A stretch of DNA of 44,743 bases from Acidobacteriota bacterium (GCA_020200095.1 JAIVJJ010000015.1:1-44743); one strand, 5' to 3'. Counted from the stretch's first letter, positions 8,866 through 18,385 are shown. Notes: a model not told the origin generated them from the letters alone. Made by a program: numbers and translations.

Positions 8866-9564
8866 TCAAAGAATCTTTTGAACGACACCTATCTTCGGGC
8901 AGAGATTTTCCAAAACACAAATTTCACATTTTGGCTTTCGAGCCTGACAAATTTTTCTGCCGTGGAAGATGAGCCAATGCGGAAATATTATCCAATCTTT
9001 GCGCGGCACCAGTTCAATCAAATCTTTTTCAATCTTTTCCGGCACGACCATTTCGGTTAAACCCAATCTTTGCGAAACGCGCGAAACGTGCGTGTCAACA
9101 ACTACGCCCGAAGCAATACCGAAAGCATTTCCCAAAACGACATTCGCGGTTTTTCGAGCAACGCCGTTAAGAGTTAACATTTCTTCCATCGTTTGCGGAA
9201 TTTCGCCGCCGAATTGTTCGATAATTTTCCGACTTGCGCCTTGAATACTTTTTGCTTTGTTGCGGAAAAACCCGGTTGAGTGAATGTCCTGTTCCAGTTC
9301 CTCCTGTTCAACTTCCAAATAATCTTGCGGCTTTCTGTATTTTCTAAAAAGCGTTTCGGTCACGATATTGACGCGCTCGTCAGTGCATTGCGCGGAAAGA
9401 ATCGTAGCAACGAGAAGCTCAAAAGCATTTGAGTGATTTAAAGCGCAATGCGCGTCGGGATACTCTTTTTTGAGCCGTTTAATTATTTCGCCGGTGCGTT
9501 TCTTTTTTTCAAAATTATCGAAAATCATTTTGAAAAGGCTAAAAGAGAATTTTTGAAAATGCAA
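8866..9564 (-). CDS. nth: Endonuclease III (DNA glycosylase/AP lyase)
   Basis: Removes oxidised pyrimidines and nicks abasic sites in base-excision repair. The helix-hairpin-helix LNGVARKTANVV carries the catalytic Lys at about residue 138, and VVDTHVSRVSQRLGL supplies the catalytic Asp. The C-terminal 4Fe-4S cluster motif is intact as C-x6-C-x2-C-x5-C. At 232 residues it is slightly long because of the N-terminus; a second ATG 12 codons in (MIFDNFEKKK) is equally possible, as neither has a clear ribosome binding site. It is convergent with nrnA and stands alone. Confidence 0.93.
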   Translation of the reverse strand: MHFQKFSFSLFKMIFDNFEKKKRTGEIIKRLKKEYPDAHCALNHSNAFELLVATILSAQCTDERVNIVTETLFRKYRKPQDYLEVEQEELEQDIHSTGFFRNKAKSIQGASRKIIEQFGGEIPQTMEEMLTLNGVARKTANVVLGNAFGIASGVVVDTHVSRVSQRLGLTEMVVPEKIEKDLIELVPRKDWIIFPHWLIFHGRKICQARKPKCEICVLENLCPKIGVVQKIL

Positions 9565-9682
9565 ATTTAAAGATTTTGCGCTAAATTATTTCTTTGGCAT
9601 TTTTAGCGAATTTATAAAAGTTTATTTCGCGCAGAGGTTCATAGAAGGCAGAGACAAAAAGATTTTTACAATTGACTGAAAA

Positions 9683-10801
9683 ATGAAAGTTCCTTTGTTA
9701 GATTTAAAAGAGCAAAACGAATCTATACGTCCTGAGATTGACGAAGCGATAAAAAAGGTTCTCGATTCTAACGGTTTTATTCTCGGAGCAGAAGTTCAGA
9801 CGTTAGAGGCGGAACTTGCCGATTATTGCCAAACAAAATATGCGATTGCCTGCGCATCAGGAACCGATGCGCTTTTGTTGGCGTTAATGGCTTTTGACGT
9901 TTCCTACGGCGACGAAGTTATCACGACGCCTTACAGTTTTTTTGCAACTGTTAGTTCGATTACGCGGCTAGGCGGAGTTCCGATTTTTGTTGATATTGAC
10001 CCCCAAACTTACAATTTAGACGTTGCCCAAATCGAAGCGAGAATTACTGAAAAAACAAAAGCGATTCAGCCGGTTCATCTTTACGGGCAATGCGCCGAAA
10101 TGGAAAATTTGCGAAAAATCAGCAAAAAATATAATGTGCCTTTAGTTGAAGATGCGGCGCAGGCAATCGGGGCGGAAGAAAACGGTAAACGCGCCGGAGC
10201 AATGAGCGCAATCGGTTGTTTCAGTTTTTATCCATCAAAAAATTTGGGCGGAATGGGCGATGGCGGCTTTATGACAACTAATGATGAAGCACTGGCAAAA
10301 AAGCTTTTTGCACTGCGAGTTCACGGCTCTGAAGAGCGTTATTATCACAAGTATGTTGGCTTAAATTCGCGTCTTGACGCTTTGCAAGCGGGAATTTTGC
10401 GCGTTAAGCTGCCGCATCTTGATTCTTGGTCAAACAAACGCAAGGAAAACGCCGACAACTATCGAAAACTTTTTACCGATGCTGGTTTAACCGAACAAAT
10501 CGTTTTGCCGAAAGAGCGCGAAAATGCGCGTCATATTTATAATCAATTTGTAATTCGCGTTCCGCAAAAACGCGATTGTTTGCGCCAATTTTTAACCGAA
10601 AATGAAATCGGAACCGATATTTATTATCCGGTCTCGCTTCACCTTCAAGAATGTTTCGCATATCTTGGTTATAAAGAAAATGATTTTTCCGAATCGGAAA
10701 GAGCTTCGCGCGAAACGCTTGCGCTTCCGATTTATCCTGAGCTAACCATTAACCAACAGGAATACGTGGTTGAAAAAATTGGGGAATTTTTGTGGAAATA
10801 A
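9683..10801 (+). CDS. DegT/DnrJ/EryC1-family sugar aminotransferase
   Basis: A PLP-dependent enzyme of the class that transaminates nucleotide-linked keto-sugars for surface polysaccharides. The 372 residues show the family start KVPLLDLKEQ, the cofactor loop CASGTDALLLAL, VEDAAQAIGA and the PLP lysine in FYPSKNLGGMGDGG (about residue 190). The C-terminal NxRLDxLQA-type helix is seen as SRLDALQAGIL. It lies upstream of a TPR membrane protein and an O-antigen-ligase-like protein, which fits an envelope glycan locus. The exact substrate cannot be told from sequence alone. Confidence 0.88.
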   Translation: MKVPLLDLKEQNESIRPEIDEAIKKVLDSNGFILGAEVQTLEAELADYCQTKYAIACASGTDALLLALMAFDVSYGDEVITTPYSFFATVSSITRLGGVPIFVDIDPQTYNLDVAQIEARITEKTKAIQPVHLYGQCAEMENLRKISKKYNVPLVEDAAQAIGAEENGKRAGAMSAIGCFSFYPSKNLGGMGDGGFMTTNDEALAKKLFALRVHGSEERYYHKYVGLNSRLDALQAGILRVKLPHLDSWSNKRKENADNYRKLFTDAGLTEQIVLPKERENARHIYNQFVIRVPQKRDCLRQFLTENEIGTDIYYPVSLHLQECFAYLGYKENDFSESERASRETLALPIYPELTINQQEYVVEKIGEFLWK

Positions 10802-10844
10802 ACTGAACTTATATCAATTTTACAAATCGAACGGATTTCTTAAA

Positions 10845-12152
10845 ATGGTGTCTGAAAACAAAACTCAACAAATAAAAATTCTAGATTCACGCACGTTGGT
10901 TACGCGAATAATTTTAGCAGTCGCAATCATTACTGTAATTGCATTCGGCTGGTTCGCAATGCGCTGGCAATTCGGGAATATGCTTGCAGAGCTTACGCTC
11001 CCGAACGAAGCCAATGCCGCAGAGATTGCTAAATTAGCGGTTAATCTTGCTTCAAGCGATCCTTTATCGAATTGGTTATTTGCGAGTACGAGAAGAGAAG
11101 CTTCGATGCCGGGAAAATTCTCTGAATCGTCCGGCGGGTTTGAAACGGTAGTCAAACTCGCGCCTAATGATTTTCGCTGGTGGATTGAACTCGGACGCAC
11201 TCTTGAACAAACCGAAGATGCGGCAGAAGCGGAAAAGGCATATCTTCGGGCAGTTGAACTTGCGCCGGCATATACTTATCCGCACTGGCAACTCGGCAAT
11301 TTTTATTTAAGACAGGGCAGAGGCGACGAAGCCTTTCGAGAGTTACAAAAGGCTGCTGCAAATAATGCCGTTTACCGCGACCAGGTCTTTTCGATTGCCT
11401 GGGATTATTATGAACAAGACACCGCTAAACTCGAACAGATTGCCGGAGATTCGCCTGCGGTCAGAGCGGGCTTGGCTAGATTTTACGCTAGCAAAGGGCG
11501 AGCGGAAGACAGTTTGCGGATTTGGAACTCACTTTCCGATGAAAGCAAACAGCAAAATACCGCATTTGCCAAAGTAATAGCCCAAGGGCTTTACGAGAAA
11601 CGCTCTTTTCGCCAATCAATTGAATTTGTCCGTCAACTCGGAATTGACCCGAATGCAAAAGCTGAAACTGTTCAAAACGGAGATTTTGAATCTCCAATCG
11701 GCGAAGCTAAAGATACATATTTCGGCTGGAAAGTTTCGTCTCTGGAAAAAGTTGATATCAAACTCGACCCGACGCAGAAACACGAGGGAACCCGCAGCTT
11801 GCGCTTATCGTTTAACGGTTATTCGGACGCGACGTTTTTCAATCTGCTGCAATATGTTGTGGTTAATCCGTTAACACGATACCAACTTAGTTTTTGGATT
11901 CGCACCGATAATTTAAAAAGCGGAGGAACACCCGTCCTGGAAATTTTTAATGCCAATGATGATAAAAATATTGCCAACAGCAAGCCTTTTCCAATCGGCA
12001 AAACTGACTGGCAGCAGATAAAGATGGAATTCACAACGCCCGCCAATGCCGAAGCCGTCGGAATCAGAACAACCCGCGCTTTCTGCGGATATGAATGTCC
12101 GATTTTCGGCACGTTTTGGTATGACGATTTTAAGTTGGAAAAGATAAAATAG
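10845..12152 (+). CDS. Membrane-anchored TPR protein with C-terminal jelly-roll domain
   Basis: The start at MVSENKTQ is chosen because the longer frame would overlap the aminotransferase. Of 435 residues, about 16-40 form a single N-terminal transmembrane helix. Residues about 95-260 hold TPR-like helices, including EKAYLRAVELAPAYTYPHWQ and the LGNFYLRQGRGDEAF motif. The C-terminal 150 residues begin NGDFESP and contain HEGTRSLRLSFNGYSD and YQLSFWIRTD, typical of a carbohydrate-binding beta-sandwich. It overlaps no neighbour and precedes the O-antigen-ligase-like gene, so a role in polysaccharide export or assembly is inferred. No enzyme motif is seen. Confidence 0.75.
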   Translation: MVSENKTQQIKILDSRTLVTRIILAVAIITVIAFGWFAMRWQFGNMLAELTLPNEANAAEIAKLAVNLASSDPLSNWLFASTRREASMPGKFSESSGGFETVVKLAPNDFRWWIELGRTLEQTEDAAEAEKAYLRAVELAPAYTYPHWQLGNFYLRQGRGDEAFRELQKAAANNAVYRDQVFSIAWDYYEQDTAKLEQIAGDSPAVRAGLARFYASKGRAEDSLRIWNSLSDESKQQNTAFAKVIAQGLYEKRSFRQSIEFVRQLGIDPNAKAETVQNGDFESPIGEAKDTYFGWKVSSLEKVDIKLDPTQKHEGTRSLRLSFNGYSDATFFNLLQYVVVNPLTRYQLSFWIRTDNLKSGGTPVLEIFNANDDKNIANSKPFPIGKTDWQQIKMEFTTPANAEAVGIRTTRAFCGYECPIFGTFWYDDFKLEKIK

Positions 12153-12238
12153 TAGTCAGTGATCGGTGGTTAGTTCTCAGTTAAAGCCAGCAACTAACAG
12201 GCTGCGGATTTTTAACCCAAAACCGACCACTGACTACT
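12151..12238. repeat. Palindromic element before the O-antigen-ligase gene
   Basis: AGTAGTCAGTGATCGGT on the left matches the reverse complement ACCGACCACTGACTACT on the right with one mismatch. The left arm begins in the stop codon of the TPR gene. Further GACTACTGAGTACTGACC words extend to the next start. Confidence 0.65.
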
Positions 12239-12260
12239 GAGTACTGACCACTGATAACTA

Positions 12261-13637
12261 ATGACTGATAATTTAGAAACAACCTGGGCGAGCAAGTTGC
12301 TGTTTTTTCTGCTTTGCGCAACGATTATTTTTACGGCTCTGGCTTACGGCGCAGTTCATCAACCGATAATAGCCATCTTCTATTTGTTCGTTGTAATAAT
12401 TGCTCTTTTGTGGGCATATGACGCTTTTGCGAGTGGCAGTCTTCGCTTTAACAAAAGTCTTTTGCAGATACCGCTTTTTGCAACCTTTTTATACGGTATT
12501 TTTCAAATCGTTCCGTTCGGCAGTTTAGCTGAAATCGGAGGCGTTTCCGGCATTCCGCGCACAATCTCGCTCGACCCTTTTTGGACAAAGGTTTCCGCGT
12601 TTCATTTTTTTGCGCTTTTCATTTTCCTGGCTGCGCTTTTAACTTATATTGATTCGACAAAACGCCTTAGAAAAATGGTTTGGGTGATTACGATTTTCGG
12701 CTTTGCTTTCGCCTTTTTTGCCATTCTGCAAGCAGTTTTAAGCCCAAATAAAATTTACGGAATATACGAGGTAAAGAATGCCACGCCCTTCGGGTCGTTT
12801 GTTAACAGGCATAATTTTGCCGCGTTTATAGAAATGACAATTGCCGTTCCGTTAGGTTTGATGTTTGCGGGAGCAGTGCAAAAAGATAGGCGTCTTTTGT
12901 TTATAACGGCAATTGCTTTGATGGGAGTCGCGCTGCTTTTGAGCGGTTCGCGCGGCGGTTTGGTTTCTTTGTTGGCACAAATTATCTTTCTCATTATTTT
13001 GACGACCAAAACAAAAAGCTACAGCCAATTAATCTTAAAAATCGGTCTGGCGGTTTTATTGATTGCGACAATCGTTGTCGGCTCGATTCTCATCGGCGGC
13101 GAATCTTCTTTAACCAGATTAGCCGAAACTGCTACGTCCGAAGATTTTTCAACCAATCGAACGCATATCTGGAGCGTAACGCTCGATGTTATAAAAAATA
13201 ATTTACCGTTTGGAACCGGGCTTGGCGCTTTTCCCGTTGCTTACACGACTTTCGATTCGTTAAGCGGCTTGGAGCGCGTCGAGCAGGCGCACAACGATTA
13301 TTTGCAGGTTTTAGCTGATGCGGGAATTGTCGGATTGATAATCGGCGCATTTTTTCTTTTTTTGCTTTTCCGCACCGGTCTGCAAAACGCAAAAACTTCT
13401 GGTTCGTTTCGGCGTGGTGTTTGTATTGGCGCCTTCGCCGGATGTTTTGCAATTTTGGTTCACAGCCTTTTCGATTTCGTTCTGCACACGACGGCAATCG
13501 CAGTTTTGTTTTTAACTTTAGTCGGGCTGGTCGTCGTTAGTGGAAGAAGAATGTCTGATGAAGAGCCAACGCCGAAGCGGCGAAAAAAAGTTGATTCGGC
13601 AAATATAGTTTCAATAAATAAAAAACCTAAAATTTGA
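12261..13637 (+). CDS. O-antigen ligase/polymerase-like membrane protein
   Basis: A polytopic inner-membrane protein of 458 residues with about 10-12 hydrophobic segments. The O-antigen ligase (PF04932) core is recognisable by ALLLSGSRGGLVSLL and by the large periplasmic loop with THIWSVTLDVIKNN, PFGTGLGAF and EQAHNDYLQVLADAG; the H-N-D in that loop is the family hallmark. The C-terminus is a basic cytoplasmic tail. Such proteins polymerise or ligate lipid-linked glycans (Wzy or WaaL). Its neighbours, a DegT aminotransferase and a TPR protein, support an envelope or exopolysaccharide role. Wzy cannot be told from WaaL here. Confidence 0.85.
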   Translation: MTDNLETTWASKLLFFLLCATIIFTALAYGAVHQPIIAIFYLFVVIIALLWAYDAFASGSLRFNKSLLQIPLFATFLYGIFQIVPFGSLAEIGGVSGIPRTISLDPFWTKVSAFHFFALFIFLAALLTYIDSTKRLRKMVWVITIFGFAFAFFAILQAVLSPNKIYGIYEVKNATPFGSFVNRHNFAAFIEMTIAVPLGLMFAGAVQKDRRLLFITAIALMGVALLLSGSRGGLVSLLAQIIFLIILTTKTKSYSQLILKIGLAVLLIATIVVGSILIGGESSLTRLAETATSEDFSTNRTHIWSVTLDVIKNNLPFGTGLGAFPVAYTTFDSLSGLERVEQAHNDYLQVLADAGIVGLIIGAFFLFLLFRTGLQNAKTSGSFRRGVCIGAFAGCFAILVHSLFDFVLHTTAIAVLFLTLVGLVVVSGRRMSDEEPTPKRRKKVDSANIVSINKKPKI

Positions 13638-13657
13638 GATTTCAGGGAGGAGAGAAA

Positions 13658-14671
13658 ATGGAACAATCTAATCAAGCGACACCACAATTATTTTTCGAAA
13701 CAGTAAACGCTTACCAGCGCTCAGCTGCGATAAAAACTGCGGTTGAACTCGATATTTTTACAAAAATCGCCGAAGGAAACGATAATATATTAAAGATTGC
13801 GCAAGCTTGCAATGCTTCGGAAAAAGGCGTTAGAGTTCTCTGCGATACTTTAACAATTCTTGGATTCCTGCACAAACAAAACGGAAATTACGCTTTAACT
13901 GAAGCTTCTACGGTTTTTCTTAATAAGCATTCACCTGCTTATATGGGCGGCATTACTGATTTTTTATTGTCGCCGATGCTTTTGGAAGGATTTGAAAATC
14001 TTACCGAAGCGGTTCGCAAAGGGGGTACTGCAATCAAGGATGATGGAAGTGTTTCGCCGGAAAATCCGGTTTGGGTGCAATTCGCACGGGCGATGATGCC
14101 AATGATGATGCCTGCCGCACAAATGATGGCGTCACAACTCGATGCAGATTCCAAAGAAGCTCTAAAAATTTTAGACATCGCTGCTGGACACGGAATTTTC
14201 GGTATTACGCTAGCGCAGCGATTTCAGAACGCGGAAGTTTACGCCGTTGACTGGGCGAATGTTTTAGAAGTAGCGCAAGAAAACGCCGAAAAATTTGGCG
14301 TCGCTAATCGTTTTCACAAAATTGCCGGAAGCGCGTTTGAAGCTGATTTTGGCGGGAATTATGACGTGGTTTTGCTGACAAATTTTTTACATCACTTTGA
14401 CCCATCAACTTGTGAAACGCTTTTGCGGAAAATAAACGCGGCAATGAATGAAAACGGGAAGGTTTTGACGCTTGAATTTGTGCCGAATGATGACCGGGTT
14501 TCACCGCCAACGGAAGCAATGTTTAGTCTGGTTATGCTCGCCTCAACTCCAAAAGGCGATGCTTATACTTTTACCGAACTCAGTAAAATGTTTGAGAGTG
14601 CAGGATTTTCCAGCAACGAGCATATTACGCTTGAACCTTTGCCTCAGCATTTAATAGCATCGACCAAATAA
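13658..14671 (+). CDS. SAM-dependent O-methyltransferase-like protein
   Basis: A 337-residue class I methyltransferase. GGGAGGAG lies 5-12 nt before the chosen ATG (MEQSNQ). The N-terminal winged-helix dimerisation domain (about 15-95) includes AAIKTAVELDIFTKI. The SAM-binding motif I is LDIAAGHGIFGITLAQ near residue 170, followed by the acidic VYAVDW and the motif LLTNFLHHFD. This architecture matches plant-type and hydroxyneurosporene O-methyltransferases. It begins just after the O-antigen-ligase-like gene on the same strand, so co-expression is possible. The substrate is unknown. Confidence 0.82.
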   Translation: MEQSNQATPQLFFETVNAYQRSAAIKTAVELDIFTKIAEGNDNILKIAQACNASEKGVRVLCDTLTILGFLHKQNGNYALTEASTVFLNKHSPAYMGGITDFLLSPMLLEGFENLTEAVRKGGTAIKDDGSVSPENPVWVQFARAMMPMMMPAAQMMASQLDADSKEALKILDIAAGHGIFGITLAQRFQNAEVYAVDWANVLEVAQENAEKFGVANRFHKIAGSAFEADFGGNYDVVLLTNFLHHFDPSTCETLLRKINAAMNENGKVLTLEFVPNDDRVSPPTEAMFSLVMLASTPKGDAYTFTELSKMFESAGFSSNEHITLEPLPQHLIASTK

Positions 14672-14691
14672 GTTTATATAGTTGCGGAAAT

Positions 14692-15564
14692 TTAGGCTTC
14701 ATTTCTGACAACTATCTCTTTCTGTTTCTTGGTTCGGAAAAAACTCAAAAAATACCAAAAAATCCCGTGAAGAACGTAAGCCGAAGCAATGGCAAAAAGC
14801 ATATAACGCGAGTAAAGCCAGACAAGCATACCAAGAGCGGCAATAACCAAAATCAAATAACCGCTTTGCCTGCCTGAAGCGGTGCTTTTAAAGCTCGTGT
14901 AACGAAGCGTGCTGACCATTAGAAGCCCTAAAAATCCCATTAAAACAATTATTGAAATCGTGTAAATATTTGCCAGATCTTCCGTAAAAACGCTGAGCGG
15001 ACGAGGATGAAGATAAACAATAGAAGCAAGTAGTCCGGCTGCTGGCGGAATTGGCAAACCGACAAAGTTTTTCTTGTCAATTTTCGGTGTGCCTTCTATC
15101 AAAACGCGCGGGCGAATTGCTTGCAGATTAAATCTTGCCAAACGAAACGAACCACACATCAAATACATAAAAAGAACAAAAACTCCGAAATTGTGCAGCC
15201 CGTTCGCTTCATTAAAAGTTGCGCCGATTGCCCAACTGTAAATTAAAACTATCGGAGCAATTCCAAAAGTTAAAACGTCTGCCAGAGAATCAAGTTGAAC
15301 GCCGATTTCGGTTGCCGTTCTGGTCATACGCGCGACCCGTCCGTCGAGCATATCGAAAACGATTGCCAAAGCAATACCTTTAGCAGCGTATTCAAAATAA
15401 ATGGCGGCTTGTTCGGGATTAAGCGATAAAAGCTGAAAACCGCGTACGGAAGATAAAACCGCTAGAAATCCCATTGCGATATTTGCTGCTGTAAATGCGG
15501 TCGGAATCAAGTAAAGACCTTTTTTTAAGCCTCGATGAACAGGTTTTTTTTCTTCTGGTTCCAT
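14692..15564 (-). CDS. pssA: CDP-diacylglycerol-serine O-phosphatidyltransferase
   Basis: Makes phosphatidylserine from CDP-diacylglycerol and serine in the inner membrane. The CDP-alcohol phosphotransferase signature DG-x2-AR-x8-G-x3-D-x3-D is intact, seen as DGRVARMT followed by VQLDSLAD. The 290-residue protein has about seven hydrophobic helices and the typical N-terminal YLIPTAFTAANIAMGFL. It lies 44 nt downstream of psd on the same strand, and the two together give phosphatidylethanolamine. Identification is firm. Confidence 0.93.
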   Translation of the reverse strand: MEPEEKKPVHRGLKKGLYLIPTAFTAANIAMGFLAVLSSVRGFQLLSLNPEQAAIYFEYAAKGIALAIVFDMLDGRVARMTRTATEIGVQLDSLADVLTFGIAPIVLIYSWAIGATFNEANGLHNFGVFVLFMYLMCGSFRLARFNLQAIRPRVLIEGTPKIDKKNFVGLPIPPAAGLLASIVYLHPRPLSVFTEDLANIYTISIIVLMGFLGLLMVSTLRYTSFKSTASGRQSGYLILVIAALGMLVWLYSRYMLFAIASAYVLHGIFWYFLSFFRTKKQKEIVVRNEA

Positions 15565-15608
15565 AATTTGCCATTCAAATTATTCAAAGAATTGTTCCGA
15601 TTAAAAAT

Positions 15609-16268
15609 TTAATTAACAACAGGCAATTCTGCTAACGAATTGTCAAGATAATTTGGAGTCAAATTGTATTCGATAAGTCTTCCGATAATGGTTTCGCCGC
15701 CAACCACTTTATCGCCTATTTTTACCGCTAATTCAACATTCTCAGGCATTAGTAAATCAGTTCTAGAGCCAAATTTGATAAGTCCGAATTTTTCGCCGGT
15801 TTTCAGGTAATCGCCTTCTTTACTCCAGCAAACAATTCTTCGCGCTAAGATTCCGACAATTTGAGTGCAGACGACAGTCATTTTTTCGCCTTCAATAGTA
15901 ATAGAATTTCTTTCGTTTGTTTGACTTGCCTGATTACTTGTAGCAGGAGCTTTTTTACCTTGAAATCGTTCAACTTTGACAACTCTTCCGGCAATCGGAG
16001 CGCGATTAATATGTACGTCAACAGGCGACAAAAAAACGCTCACAAATTTACCATTTTCTCTATCTTCGATGCGCGTAACCTTACCATCAGCAGCAGAAAC
16101 TATAATGTCTGCTTCGCTCGGAATCAAGCGTTGCGGGTCGCGGAAGAAAAACGCCATAAAAAGCGCGAGCGCAACAAAAACAATAACTCCAATCCAAATT
16201 TGGAAAAAAGCGAAAATTATGGCGATTGCAACCGGAACGATAACAAATGGAAAACCTTCTTTAACCAT
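15609..16268 (-). CDS. psd: Phosphatidylserine decarboxylase proenzyme
   Basis: Decarboxylates phosphatidylserine to phosphatidylethanolamine. The 219-residue length is that of the short PSD-A group. Two N-terminal transmembrane helices (about 8-45) precede the soluble part. Conserved pieces are VSAADGKVTRIE, FLSPVDVHINRAP and FGLIKFGSRTDLL. The Gly-Ser in FGS is the autocleavage site that yields the pyruvoyl group. The FGSR variant replaces LGST, as expected for this subgroup. pssA follows in the same direction. Confidence 0.92.
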   Translation of the reverse strand: MVKEGFPFVIVPVAIAIIFAFFQIWIGVIVFVALALFMAFFFRDPQRLIPSEADIIVSAADGKVTRIEDRENGKFVSVFLSPVDVHINRAPIAGRVVKVERFQGKKAPATSNQASQTNERNSITIEGEKMTVVCTQIVGILARRIVCWSKEGDYLKTGEKFGLIKFGSRTDLLMPENVELAVKIGDKVVGGETIIGRLIEYNLTPNYLDNSLAELPVVN

Positions 16269-16290
16269 AGAGAAAAATTATCAGAGGTTA

Positions 16291-16319
16291 GAGGTTAGTA
16301 AATACTATTTACTAACCTC
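16291..16319. repeat. Perfect 13-bp inverted repeat upstream of psd
   Basis: GAGGTTAGTAAAT (16291-16303) and ATTTACTAACCTC (16307-16319) with a 3-nt loop, 22 nt before the psd start. It uses the same GTTAGT-type words as the other intergenic palindromes. Confidence 0.75.
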
Positions 16320-16359
16320 TATTCCTATCTTACGTTAATTTCTGATAATTGAAAAATAC

Positions 16360-16390
16360 AAAAAAAGCCCGACGATTTCGAACGTCGGGC
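16360..16390 (-). terminator. Intrinsic terminator of the TM2-like gene
   Basis: GCCCGACG (16367-16374) pairs with CGTCGGGC (16383-16390). On the minus strand the hairpin is followed by a run of seven T. It lies about 28 nt past the stop of the minus-strand gene at 16418. Confidence 0.85.
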
Positions 16391-16417
16391 ACAAGGAGGA
16401 GTGTAAATAAGAAAAAT

Positions 16418-16627
16418 TTAGCTTCTGATTGGGTTATCTTTAGCGTAGCTGTAGGCGCACCACGCAGCTACAAGATGAAAAATCCAGCCCAAAAGACCTG
16501 CCGAGCCAATCCACGAAAAACCTGTCAACACCAGCCAGATTATGCCGATGATTACTCTGCCATTATAAATTTGTCCAAGTCCGGGTATTAAAAGACTTAA
16601 AATTCCTGCTATCCAAGGTTCACGCAT
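16418..16627 (-). CDS. Small TM2-like membrane protein
   Basis: Sixty-nine residues, almost entirely two hydrophobic helices, with the motif LLIPGLGQIYNGR in the first. That motif is shared with TM2-domain (PF05154) and related small membrane proteins of unknown function. GGAGGT lies about 12 nt upstream of the ATG, and a strong terminator follows, so it is probably a real monocistronic gene. It sits between psd and dnaX on the same strand. No specific role can be assigned. Confidence 0.75.
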   Translation of the reverse strand: MREPWIAGILSLLIPGLGQIYNGRVIIGIIWLVLTGFSWIGSAGLLGWIFHLVAAWCAYSYAKDNPIRS

Positions 16628-16701
16628 TTTTATAAATTACCTCCACTTTTATCAAACGAAAAAAAAACTTGTAAGTTTCAAATATTTTGAAAAAACAAAA
16701 A

Positions 16702-18385
16702 TTAAACTTTTCTCACCTCGACAATTTCACCGCGAAAAATCCGCAGAGCCTTTTTTACAAGCGGATGATTTCGAGCGTATTGCCACAATTCCTCCAGTTT
16801 GCAAAAGTTTTCGTTCAAAATCTGTATCGAGCCAAATGTCTTCGACATGTTCAAGTTCCTCGGAAGTTATCGGCGGCAGTTTTATTGGCATTGACTCAAT
16901 TATTCTTGCAGCATTTTCCTTAAAAGAAATAGAATTTGACGCAGGTTGAGTCGCTGAAACTACGGTGGTTTCAACAGCAACAATTTCTTTGACCTCTGCA
17001 AGAGAAACTGATTCTTCGAAATTAATTTTTGTTTTGAGAAGATTTTCCTGAGAAATTTCAGAAACAACAGTGGGGAAAACAGGAAAGGGAATTTCTTCCG
17101 TCGGAAAATCAATTGTTAGAGTTTTTTTTTCTTGCGCATCAGTATCGACAGGCTTTGCAGATTTATCCCAACCGCTATTTTCGTTTTGGATTTTTTCATT
17201 CTGAAAATTCTCATCTGCTAAAATGCTTTCCAACTTTGCCAAACGCTCTAAAATCTTTTCAATCGGTGCAACGCGGCGCATTTCTACCAATTTCACTAAT
17301 CCGATTTCGAGAACGTAGCGTGGCTCGGTTGCTTCGCGCAATTTGCTTTCGGTTTCGCCCAATGAATTAAAAAATCTAGTCAAATCGGCTTCGGAGAAAG
17401 GCGCGGAATTTTCTCTTAATTCTTCACGACTTAAAACCGTCGTATCAAGTAAATTCTCCGTTTCACCAGCCATTTTGAAGACAAGTAAATCGCGGAAAAA
17501 GCTTAACAAATCGCGGCAAAAATTCCGCAGATCCTGACCGCGCCCGATTAAATCATCAACCACTTTCAACGCTTCGGCGGGTTTGTTTTCGGCAATTGCT
17601 TTAGCGGTTCTGGTTAAAATTTCCGCACCCGCAATTCCGAGTGCGACGGCAACATTTTCAGTTTCGATTTTTTCTCCTGAAAAGCTAATTACTTGGTCAA
17701 AATTGCTTTGTGCGTCGCGCATTGAACCCGTGCCGGAACGGGCGATTTCGCGCAGCGCTTCATTCGAGATATGTACCTTTTCGGCATCAGCGATAATTTT
17801 TAATCGGTCGTAAATTTTCTGAACCGGAATTGTGCGAAACTCGAATTCTTGACACCGCGATAAAATCGTGTCTGGAACTTTGTGCAATTCGGTCGTCGCC
17901 ATTACAAAAGCGACGCGCGGCGGTGGTTCTTCAAGGGTTTTCAAAAGTGCATTGAATGAAGAATTGGAAAGCATATGAACTTCGTCAATGATAAAAACTT
18001 TAAAGCGATCGCGTGCCGGATTGATGTTGATGCTCTCCAGAATTATCTCACGGATGTCGTCAACACCCGTGTGCGATGCCGCATCAAATTCTAAAACATC
18101 AATCGAGCGGCTTTCGGCTATTTCCAGACAAGAAGCGCAGGCGTCCGTATCATCAATCCGGCAAGGCTGCGGATTCGGTTTATCGGTTTTGTGACAGTTC
18201 AAGGCTTTGGCGAGAAGTCGCGCCGTTGTCGTTTTGCCGACGCCGCGCGCACCGCTAAATAAATATGCGTGATGGAGGCGGTCGTGTTCTACAGCGTTGC
18301 GCAAAGTGCGCGTTATCGCTTCTTGTCCAGTAACTTCTTCAAATGTTTGCGGTCGCCATTTGCGGGCGATTACTTGGTAAGCCAT
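16702..18385 (-). CDS. dnaX: DNA polymerase III subunit gamma/tau, C-terminal frame broken
   Basis: The clamp-loader ATPase of the replisome. Residues 1-370 show the classical start YQVIARKWRPQTFEEVTGQ, Walker A GARGVGKTTTAR, a four-cysteine zinc module (CHKT, CRIDDTDACASC), the DEVHML Walker B and the LSRCQEF sensor region. The tau-like linker is Glu-rich. The continuous frame ends at 16727 with a non-conserved tail. A different frame, open from 16866 to a TAA at 16702-16704, reads KLEELWQYARNHPLVKKAL then IFRGEIVEVRKV, which looks like a true gamma/tau C-terminus. A net +1 shift (or a small deletion) between 16866 and 16727 separates the two. This may be a sequence error or real damage limited to the dispensable end. 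Confidence 0.9.

Noticed and set aside
16745-16760. A AAA AAG-like word in the end of dnaX as a programmed -1 site
   Set aside because: The family-like C-terminal frame begins upstream of this word, and the phase needed is not -1, so slippage here would not join the frames.
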